Shown: one piece after another, positions 34,701-46,700 of the stretch
How the letters are laid out: every line of letters starts with the position of its first letter
How positions within the stretch are numbered: the first letter of the stretch is position 1
Assembly (NCBI RefSeq): GCF_900142925.1
Contig: NZ_FRCN01000003.1
Location: forward strand, 617,902-681,901
Reading direction: 5' to 3'
DNA: 64,000 nucleotides
From: Chitinophaga sp. CF418
GTDB taxonomy: Bacteria > Bacteroidota > Bacteroidia > Chitinophagales > Chitinophagaceae
The notes under the pieces: model-generated
Seen by the model: only the letters and a program-made list of their open reading frames with translations
Database searches by the model: none
What the model was told of the DNA's origin: nothing
Program-made: the position numbers and the translations under genes

Positions 34701-37700
34701 AATCCGGGAACGGAGTGCGATGGTGTTCAGGAAAAAGCCTATCTGGTTCTGCAGATCGGGATGTTCCCTGCCGGTAACAGGCAATCCAAGAATGACATCT
34801 TTATCTCCTGTATAACGATAGATCAGGAGTTTAACGATAGCAGCGAGCCCCATCATCAGGGTAGCTTCCTGTTCCTTTATCAGAGAGAACAGCTTTCCGT
34901 TAAGTACACCCTGCATCCTGCTGTAATACCGGGTACCGGTATTATCAGGCATAGCTGGTCTTGGTCTGTCGGCCGGCAATTCCAGCACCGGTATATCGCC
35001 AGAGAAGCGGTTCACCCAGTATTCCTGGTGTTCTGCCATGCGTGCAATGTTCTCTTCATTCTTCGTCCACATCACAAAATCCTTGAACTGCAATGGTAGT
35101 GGTTCCAATGGATTTGGGCTACCTTCCAGACATGCGGAGTACAGTATTACCAGCTCACGCATCATTACCTGCATAGACCATTCATCTGCGATAATATGAT
35201 GTATACATACCAGGAAAAGGTATTGATCATCCTTTACCTGCCACAGCTTCAGTCTCAATAATGGTCCTTTTCTGAGACTGATAGGAATACCAGCCCATTC
35301 TTCCGCCGCTATGAGGCCTTGCTGTTCAGCATCCGGAAGCGCCCGCAGGTCTTCAAAGACCATCCAGTCATCGAAGTCTTCATATTGCTTTACCTGTTGT
35401 ACGGGTTTATCATTCACTACAAACAACACGGAGCGCAATATTTCATAACGTTCCACCAGCAGGCGCACAGCTGCTTCAAATGCAGTCCGGTCAAACTGTC
35501 CTCTGAGCCAGTAGGTATACGGCATATTGAACGTTTCCTGGTTGTTGAGCATTTGTTGCTGAATCCACAGGCGTTCCTGGCTATTGGAGAGCGGGTAATA
35601 TTCCTGTACAGGCGCCAATGGTATGGCGCTGAATAATTGTTTACCACTCTGGTCTATCAGGGCAGCAAGGTCAGATAAGACAGACCGCAGGAAAATTTCT
35701 TTCAGCGGTAGTTTAACTTCGAGGCGTTTATAGATCAGGGAAGCTGTCTGTATAGCTTTCAGCGAGTGCCCTCCCAGGGTGAAGAAGTTGTCATTCCTTC
35801 CAATGTTCTTTGTACCGAGTACCTCTTCCCATATCTTAGCCAGCACCTTCTCTGTCATTGTTTCCGGCGCTATATAGGCAGCCTTGGTAAGTCCTGGTAC
35901 CGGCAGGCGGGCCCGGTCCACTTTGCCATTCCTGTTCAGCGGAATAGCATCCAGCAATACCAGGTGAGCCGGCACCATATAATCCGGCAGGAAACGGTGC
36001 AAATATTCGCGAACAATATCCGGTTGTATATCCCTGTCGGTCGAGTAGTAAGCTACCAGGTATTTATCAGCGCCATTACCATAAGCCAGTACAGTAGCGT
36101 GAGTAATACCTTCCAGCTTTATCATCAATGCCTGAATTTCACCCGGCTCTATGCGGTAACCACGGATCTTAACCTGGAAATCTGCCCTACCGTTAAACCT
36201 AATCAATCCTTCTTCTGTCCATGAGCAGACATCACCCGTATTGTACATCACCGTACCAGGGTTGTAAGGATTATCAATAAAGCGACTGGCGGTTAGCTCC
36301 GGCTGCCCGAGGTAACCAGTGGCAATACCCGGTCCGCTGAAATATATTACTCCGGGAACACCCACCGGTAATAGTTGGAGGTTGGCATCGAGGATATATC
36401 CTGACATGTTGGATAGACCGCTTCCCAGGATCTGCGATTCATCAGCTTTGATAACTCTATGCCAGGTACAGTATATAGTTGTCTCTGTAGGCCCATACAT
36501 ATTCCACAGTACTTTACATCTGTCCAGCAGGCGTTGTGCCAGCGATGCGCTCAGGGCATCCCCCCCGGTGATGATAGTCAGTTCTTCCGTTCCATTCCAG
36601 CCACTTTCAGTCAACAGGTGCCACATACCGGGCGTTGCCTGCATAAAAGTGATTCCCTGCTGCATTATCAGCTGCAGCGCTTCAGGAGAATGTACTTCTT
36701 CCCTGCTGGCCAATACCACTGTGGCACCATTGATCAATGGCAGAAACAATTCCAGTACAGACATGTCAAATGAAGCCGTTGTAATAGCCAGCAACTTATC
36801 TGTATTGCTGATGCCCGTCTTCTTACTAAGCCCCAGGAACAGGTTATAAACTGATCCATGAGAGATCATCACGCCTTTAGGCTTACCAGTGGAACCTGAA
36901 GTGTAGATCACATAAGCCAGATCACCTGCCTGGACCTCATGGCTGATGACAGCTGTGTCAGACAACAATTCTTCTGTAATTATCCTTCCTTCATAAAAGG
37001 ACAGTAAGGGTATTTCTTCCACTCCTGCTACAACAGCAGTTGCCCCACTGGTCTCAAGAAGATATTGTAGTCTCTCTGCCGGAGCGGTAATATCAAGTGG
37101 CAGATAACCTGCACCGGATTTAAGTATACCCAGTATGGCAATCAGCAGCCATTCATTACGATCCACCATCGCTGCTACCAGCTTATTTGCTCCTGCATAA
37201 CCATTGTGCTGCAGGTAAGCCGCCAGTCTGTCGGCGCGTTTATTGAGTTCAGTATATGTTATCTGCCTGTTGCCGGTAATAAGCGCTATTGCTTCCGGCG
37301 TAGCTGCGGCATGCCTGCCAATCAATGTACCCAATGGCGTAAATGGTGGGAATTCCTCTGCTATATCATTATAACTATGCAATAAGGCCTGTTCCTCTTC
37401 AATGCTCAGGTAAGACAACCTGGATATTGGTGTAGACGGCGCAGCCACTGCTGCTTTTATAAGCTTATGCAGATGTTGCCCCATACGTGCAATGCGGGTA
37501 TGCGTAAACAACTCCCTGTTATATTCTATCTGCAATTGCAGGCCTTCAGGCTGTTGTTTAAAATAGAAGGTGATGTCAAACTTGCTGCCTCCAAGATGCA
37601 TATCCAGCTCTTCATCACGCCGTCCGGTTCCACCAACAGGTACTTCCTCATCTGCATCCCTGAGCACTATCATGACGTCGAATATAGCCGAACGGCTCAC

Positions 37701-40700
37701 ATCGCGGTTAATATCTATATCCTCTACCAAGAGGTTGAAAGGATATTCCTGATTAGCATAGGCTTCCAGCGCCGTTTCTCTTACAGCCAACAGATTGCTT
37801 GCAAAGCCTTCATCACCCGTGAGCGTAGTTCTGAGTACCAGCGTATTCACATACAGCCCTATCTGATCCTCCAGATCAGGATGTTCTCTACCTGCCACCG
37901 GAGTTCCTACAACAATGTCTTTCTGTCCGGTATAACGGTACAGAAGAGACTTCACAGCCGCTACCAGTCCCATAAACAAAGTAGCCTGGTTACCGGCCAC
38001 TAGTGATTGTAATGCTACAAGTACTTCAGCCGGAATGGTATGGTAATAATTTCCCCCTTCGAAACGCTGTACCGGAGGACGAGGAAAATCGGCAGGTAGT
38101 TCGAGCACGGGCAGCTCTTCCTGTAACTTACTTTTCCAATAAGCCTGCTGTCCCAACAGTGCATCACTATTACGATTATTCCGCTGCCAGTTTGTATAGT
38201 CCTTGTATTGAACAGGCAATACCGGCAAACGGATCTCTTCCTTATTCTCCAGTGCCGTATAGATAATTGTAAGCTCGCGTTTCAATACCTGCAGCGACCA
38301 TTCATCCGCAATGATGTGATGAATAACAAGCACCAGGTAGTGATGCGTATCGCTGGCACTGAATACTGCTGCTCTTAACAAAGGACCATTACTAAGATCA
38401 AAAGGCTGCCGGGTGAATGCAGCTATCTTCGCCTGCAGATTGTTATCGGCAGATTCACTATGCAGGCTGAAACCGGTAGTCTGTCTGACCATCTGCACCG
38501 GTTTGCCATCTATTGTATCAAATACGGTACGTAATACCTCATGACGGTTGATAAGTATATCAAATGCAGTAGCCAGGCGATCCAAGTCCAATTTGCCCTC
38601 GTATTCGAATATCTCGGTGATGGAGTAAGCCAGATCAATACCATCAAACTGATGTAATACCCAAAGGCGCTGCTGTGCATAAGATACAGGATAATAAGTC
38701 GCAGGTGCTGCTGATGGTATGGCTATATATTGTTCACGTTTGGAGCTTTGTATGAAGGATGCCTGCGCTTCCAGCACCGGGTATTTAAACACATCTTTCA
38801 GCGTGATCTTCACAGAAAGATCTTTATATACCCTGGCCACCAGCTGCATGGCTTTTAACGAATGTCCTCCACTGGTAAAGAAGTTATCACTTACACTTAC
38901 CTGCGATACACCGAGAATATCCATCCATATCGCTGCCAGTTGTTTCTCCAGCTTATTGCGAGGCGCTACATACTGGTCGCCTGCAGTGGTCAGCGGAGCT
39001 GGCAATTTTACCTTATCAACCTTTCCATTACTGTTCAACGGCACAGCATCCAGCTGCACATACCAGGTGGGGACCATATATTCGGGCAGGGACCGGGACA
39101 AGTGCGCTCTCAAATCCGTTGTGGCTATGCTGTGTTCTGCTGTATAATAGGCCACCAGCTGTTTATCCTCTTTCTGCGTCAGCACAGTAACAAACACCTC
39201 ATTCACACCAGGATAAGCAGACAGCGCCTGTGCGATCTCCGCCGTTTCTATGCGATAGCCACGGATCTTATGCTGTTCATCCCTTCTGCCCGCATAGCCC
39301 AATTGTCCGTTGAAGTACCAGCGTCCACGGTCTCCACTACGATATAATAGCTGATCAGTTAATGTATGATGTATAAATTTCTCAGCAGTAAGCTGCGGCT
39401 GTGCGAGATAACCAGCAGCCACACCAGTGCCTCCAATAAATATCTCACCTTCAATACCTGCAGGCGACAGTTGTAGCTTGTCGTCCAGTACAAGGATCTG
39501 CGCATTGGCCACAGGTGTTCCTATGTATATGCGGTCATCATTCTTCACCTCGTATACCGTACATCCTACAGTTGTTTCCGTAGGACCATACTCATTGAAG
39601 ATCCTTATGTCCGGATTGAGTTGGCGTAATATCCTGATATGTCCACTATGCAGTTCTTCGCCTCCGGCGATGATTGTACTAACGCTGGTAGCGGTAATAT
39701 CCAGCAGTTCCAGTGCGCTGATATGGGAGGGCGTCAGCTTCACTGCATTCACAGCAGCATTGTTGAAAGTATCAGACAACACCTGTTCGATATTTTCTCC
39801 GGGGAAGAGATGTACACTATCACCCCTCAGCAATCCTGAAAAGAGCCCTGTAATAGTCAGGTCGAAAGATAATGATGTAAACACGCTGAACACGTTGCCC
39901 CGCTGATCATTAAAGTACCAGCTATTAGCCCATAACAGATAATTCAGTACGGCTTTGTGTTGTATAATAACTCCTTTGGGATTGCCGGTAGAGCCGGACG
40001 TATACATTACATAAGCTACATCTTCGGGGGAAACAACCGGCAATAAACCACTCTCCCATTGCGTAATTTCAGTACTGATGCCAGCTGTATGCAGTACCGG
40101 CACATCCGCCACCGCGATCTCTTCATCTGTAATCAATAATACTGCCGCCGTATCCTTAAGGATATAACTGATCCTTTGAACAGGATAAGTAATATCCATA
40201 GGTACATAGGCTGCTCCTGCTTTCAAAACAGCCAGCACAGATACAAGCGCCCATTCATTTCGCGATGAAAGCAGGGCAACTATATCACCCGGTTTTACCC
40301 CGTAATGGCTGATAAGATGCACAGCCAGGCGATTAGTATAGTCATCTAGTGTAGCGAAAGACATCTGCCGGCCTTCACATATTATCGCAGGCAGATCCGA
40401 CCATGCGGGGCTGCGATTGCTGAAGAGACCAGGCAAAGTATCTTTGCCAGGCGGAGCTATTGGCTTATTGAACACATGTAATAGCCTGTCCTTCTCTTCT
40501 ACATCCAGGAAATCTGCATCAATAACAGCAGCTCCTCCACACAATTGTTCCAGCAATTTTCCGAAGTGCCGGCCCATGAATTCAATCCTCTCTCTTGCGA
40601 AAAGATCTGTGTTATATTCCAATGTCAGTGTAATACCATCTCCACGATCCAGGAACCAGAAGGTAAGGTCATATAAGCTGGTAGTAACCCCGACTCTGTC

Positions 40701-43700
40701 TTCCTCTACCTGCAGGTCATCCATTTGCGGAATACTTTCTTCCGTCTGCATACCCTGTTGCATCACCACTGCCACATCAAAAACCGGGAAGCGACTGAGG
40801 TCACGGGGAATATCCAGCTCATCCACCAGTTTATCAAACGGATACACCTGGTGGTCAAACGCCGCCAGCATAACATGTTTAACCTGATCCAGCAATGCCG
40901 GGAAAGCTGCATTTCCATCAATGACAGTTCTCAGCGCCAGTGTATTCACATAGAAACCGATCTGCTCTTCCAACTGTAAATGTTCTCTTCCGGCGATTGT
41001 GGTTCCGACAATGATATCAGTCTGCCCGGTGTAACGGTAAAGCAACGCTTTCACGGTAGCCACTAATCCCATGAATAAAGTAGCACCCGTTGTTCCGGCA
41101 ACTTCTTTGAGGGAAGCCCTGAGTGTAGCGGGGAGATGAATACGTAGCTGCTCACCATTGTAGGTGCGGTTATTAGCTCTGGGGCGATCAAGCGGTAGCT
41201 CCAATACGGGCAATTCACCGGAAAGTGTATTATGCCAGAAGTTCCTGTGTTCCTGCAGCCTGTCGTCACTCAGCTGTTCCAGCTGCCATACGGCATAATC
41301 TTTATACTGAAGCGGCAATGGTTTATATTGATAAGCTTCTCCGCGATGAAATGCATTATACGCGCTGATCACCTCTTTCACAAATACCTGCATAGACCAT
41401 TCGTCGGAAACGATATGATGCACAGCAAGCAAAAGGGTATATTGATCTGCTGATAATTTCAGTAACCAAACACGCAATAATGGCCACTGGCTAAGAGAGA
41501 ATGGTGTTGCAGCCAGTAACTGTTTATATTGCTCCACTGTACCACTACCATCGCTGAGATCGTGTGTAACAATAGTAAAATCCAGGTCTTCTGCTGGCAC
41601 TACTTTCTGCCTTGGCGTTCCATTGACGAGTGGAAAAATCGTACGCAGACTTTCATGCTTTTCTATCACTTTCAGGAAAGCCTGCTGCAAAGCCGTTTGA
41701 TCCAAAGCTCCCTGCAAAGTATAAGCCAGCGGGCGGCTATAAGCCACCATGTTTTCTTCCAGCTGATCGATCACCCACAGACGACGCTGCCCGTGTGATA
41801 GCGGATAATCCTGCTGAACAGGTGCTATGCTAATCTGCTGATACTGTTGGGCATTCGTCCCGCTGATCAGTACAGCCTGTGCAGCGATAGTAGTATGATT
41901 GAATATATCAGCAATGGTCAGCTGTATTTCAAGTTCCTTATATATACGTGATATAAGCTGTATGGCTTTCAATGAAGAGCCGCCGATAGTAAAGAATGAG
42001 GTATTGCGTCCAACTTTATCCACACGTAAAATAGCTTTCCAGATGCCGGCGAGTTGCTCTTCTATGCCTTCATGTGGTTGGTCATTGCCTTCCTGTTCTT
42101 TCCTGTCAGAAGGTTTGGGCAGTTTTTTCCTGTCCACCTTTCCATTAATGTTCAGCGGAAAGACCTCCATAAAAATATAATGCACCGGCAGATGGGTAAG
42201 CGGTAATTCGTTTTCCAGCAAAGCTCTCAGTGTGGTAGCTTCATACTCTTTTCCACTGTAGTAGCAGATCAACTCCTGCACCAGCTCTTCATCCTGTTGT
42301 ACAATGAGCTCCACCTGACGTATTTCCTCTAATCCCAGCAGCGCCTGACGGATGCTATCCAGTTCTACGCGCACACCATGCAGTTTTACCTGGTCATCTC
42401 TCCTGCCAAGCAACTCCAGTATACCTTCGCTTCTGTAGCGGCCTATATCGCCGGTACGGCAAACGAGGAACCTGTCATCTTCCAGCAATGGATTAGGTAC
42501 AAATAAAGCATCCGTCAGTATTGGGTCTGTATATCCCAGTGTAACATAGGGGCTGCTGATATAGATCTCTCCGATCTCTCCCTCCACACAAAGTAATCCA
42601 TTGTTGATGACGGCAATGCTGGTGTCTTCGATAGGCCTTCCCACAGGCAATACTTCTCCCGGCTCCCAATCAGGACCGTCTATATGATAACAGCTCTTCA
42701 GAATTGTAGTTTCTGTCAGTCCGTACATATTCGACAAACGTGCCTTTCCGTCATTTACTTTCTTCCAGTTCAGCACATCGCGTCCATATAAGCGTTCTCC
42801 CGCCAGAACGACATGCCGTAACCCTGGCAGTCCAATACCGGATTCCTCCATCTCACGTGTAATAAGACGAAACAGGGATGGCACCGTCTGAACAATGGAG
42901 ATACGCGTATCTGACAGCCACTTCACCAGCGAAGGAATGCGCTGACGGGTATCAGGCGCAGGTATGCACAAGGTAGCGCCTGAAGTGAGGGCTACGAGTA
43001 TATCTTTCAGGGATGCATCAAATGTAACAGGTGCGATCTGACTGATCCTGCTGTCTATATCTACTGCAAACTCCTTACCATGCCATTGTATATAGTGACT
43101 GAGGCTACGGTGATTACCTTTGATTCCCTTCGGCACACCTGTTGAACCTGAGGTATAAAATACGTACGCGGGTGCATCATCAGGAATAATGACATCCAAC
43201 GCTGCCGATGATAATTCTTCCGGCAGCACTTCATACTCGGGCAGCAAGCCTTCCGGGGTAAAACAACGATAAGGGCGTTTTTCAATACCTATCAGTGATG
43301 AGAATTCAATATCCAGTTCATTCAGGATCTCTTCTCCGGATGCAGGCATTTCAAGCAATAATGGAATATCTCCCGCCATTCCTTTAACATCCTGCAGGGA
43401 ACTGCTGTCAGTGATCAATATTACCGGAGCCAGTTGCTCCAATATACCTGACAATATACGCCGCGGCTGCCGCAGGTCCAGCGGCAGGTATATCCCACCA
43501 CTTTTCATCACTGCCAGCATGGCTGTAACCAGATTAATCCCGGATGTGAGCACTACACCAATGGCATCTCCCGGGGTCACACCCTTTGCCTTCAGCAGTC
43601 TCGCTAACCTGTTACTATCTTTTTCCAGTTCTTCATAGCTAACGCTGCCTGTTTCTTCTTCAATAGCCACATGGAGAGGATATAATGCCGCTGTTTCAGC

Positions 43701-46700
43701 AAATAGCTGATATACTGGTTTATGAGATTTTATAAGTTGACGCTTATCAAAAGACACCGCACCTTCGGGTACTGATTTATTATGATATGCTAATGTCCGG
43801 ATACTGCTGTCAGGCGTGGCAAGTATTGCTGTGAGCAGTCGGTCAAGATCTTCAGATATAGTAGTGATCCGGCTTCTGTTGAACAAATCAGTATTATATT
43901 CTATGCCGGCTTCCAGTACATCATTCCGGATGCTGAACTGAAAACGCAGATCTCCTTTACTGATCGATAAGAGCGAAGGCGCCATTTCTATTTCTATTCC
44001 CTTCATTTCCTGTACTGCAGAAGTATCCAGCTGCACATTCTGCAATACTATCGCCACATCAAATAGTGGGTTACGGGCCGGATCTGCATCCGCGCCCAAT
44101 TCATCTACCAGCAGATCAAACGGATATGCCTGATGCTGGAATCCATTCACAGCGCAGTATTTTACAGCTTCCAGCAATGCTGAAAAACCTGCGTTGCCGT
44201 CTACCTGTGTTCTAAGTGCAAGTGTATTGAGATAATACCCTACCTGGTCTTCCAATTCAGTATGCTCGCGGCCAGCAACAGGCGTACCTATTACTATATC
44301 AGACTGACCGGTATAGCGGAATAACAATGTTTTTACCAGCGCTACCAATCCCATAAACAGAGTAGCTTCTTGTTTATTCAGATATGCCTGGAAAGCAGTG
44401 CTTCTTCCTTTATCAATATTGAAATGATATTGTGCTCCTCTATAAGTGGGTATCTGCGGACGCTGTCTGTCTACCGGCAGCAACAGTGCCTGTATCTCAC
44501 CACCCAGGTGTTCCAGCCAGTATTTGCGGTGTGTACTATGTTCACTGTCTTCTACCTGTGCTATCTGCCAGGCAGCATAGTCTTTATACTGCAACTGCAG
44601 TGGTGATAGCGGATTGCCCTGCCCATCATGATACGCATTATAAAGCAGCAGCAATTCCTTTATCATGAGCTGCATAGACCATTCATCAGAAACAATGTGA
44701 TGGATGCCAAACAGCAATGTAAATTCTTCTGCCGCAGTTTGCAGCAATACAATGCGAAGCAGGGGGCCTTTTTCAAGATTATAAGGCGTTTCTACTACTT
44801 CTTTCTGACGTTGCGAAATGATCAGTCCAATATCTTCACCGGAACTGATATCCTGGAAGGTAATTGCAAAACCTGATTCCGCCAGGCCACAGATCTTTTG
44901 CCTGGGTTCTCCATTATGTAATATGAAAACAGTTCTTAACGATTCATGCCGTTCAAGCACTGTATAGAACGCCGCAGTTATTGCCTCCCTATTCAGTTTT
45001 CCTTTCAGGCGGTACGTCTCCAGTCCATTGAAAGGCTGTGCATCCAGCAATCTCTGGGATTGCAACCACAAGCGTCTCTGAGAATATGACAGTGCATAAT
45101 GGGGTTGTGCAGCTACAGGACTGATCGACTGGAAAACAGCTTTCTTCGCGTCCCGGATCAACACTGCCTGTCCGGCTATAGAAGTATGTTTGAAGATATC
45201 AGCAATGGTAAGCTGTACATCATGCTCTTTATAAATACGGGAGATCAGCTGGATAGCTTTTAAAGATGATCCTCCATTCACAAAGAAAGAGGCATCTCTG
45301 CTGATATTTGTAATTCCCAGGATAGCCTGCCAGATGGTTAACAGCTGTTGTTCCAGTCCGGCATGCGGTGCGTCAAACTGTTGCCCTGCCAGTAACTGTT
45401 CCGGTCTGGGTAAACGCTTCCTGTCTACCTTACCATTGATGTTCAGCGGAAAGCTAGCCAGCCATACATAATGTGCAGGCAGATGGCTAACAGGTAATTC
45501 TTCTGCCAGCAATTTACGCAGATCGGCATCCTTACGGGGATTACCGATATAATAACAGATCAACTCCTGCTGAAAGTCATCGTCCTGATATACGACCAGC
45601 TCTACCTGATCCACTCCTTCCTGTTTCAGCATGGATGATTTAACCGCATCCAGCTCTACACGCACACCATGTATCTTTACCTGTTCATCACGCCGCCCCA
45701 GCAATTCCAGCATGCCATCCGGTCTGTAACGTCCCAGATCACCCGTTCTGCATACAATGTCTTTTCGGTCTTTTACAAGTGGATTCTGAACAAACAATGT
45801 CTGAACATCCTGCTGATTAATATATCCTTTGGTTACGTAAGGGCTCTTAATGTATACGTCTCCTATCTCTCCTCCTGTACATAAACCGCTTTCATTAATC
45901 ACCGCCAGCTGGGTATTGCTAATGGCCTTTCCTACCGGGATCACTTCTCCCGGCTGCCATTCCCAATGAGGAATACGATAACAGGATTTGAGGATGGTCG
46001 TTTCGGTGAGCCCATACATATTATAGATAACAGTATGCTCTCCCGCTGCAGCACGCCAGTTGAGCACATCCTTTCCATATAGCTTCTCGCCTGCCAGCAC
46101 CACATGTTTCAATTGTGGTAAAATGATCTGCTGCTCCTTCATGGCCCTGGTGATCAGGCGGAATAATGAAGGTACTGTTTGCAGGAGCATAATGCCGGAG
46201 TTATACAACCACTTTACGAGTGCAGGCAACTGATAGCGTACAGCGGGATCAGGGATGCATAAGGTAGCGCCAGTGCTCAATGCAGTTAGTATGTCTTTCA
46301 GGGATGCATCGAAGGTCACCGGGGCCAATTGACTGATCCTGGTCGACTCATCAATATTCAATTCTCCGGCATGCCAATGTATATAATGACTCAGGCTTTC
46401 ATGGCATCCCAATATACCTTTCGGCGTACCGGTAGTACCGGATGTAAAGAATATATAATTGCTGTCATCAGCCTGTTGTGGTATATCTGGTAATGTAGTA
46501 CTGAAGGCAGACAACGTAAGTGTTTCACAGGTATAAATATCACCTGCCAGTCTGGCCACTGTATAACCTGATTCCTGTGTTTCAATCATACTGGCATCCA
46601 GCTGCAGATCTGCCAGTAACGTATAGGCTGCTGCAGGAAGGCCTATCAGCAATGGTATATGTACATTCCGCTGCAGGAGGAACTGTTGTAGTTTGTCCAG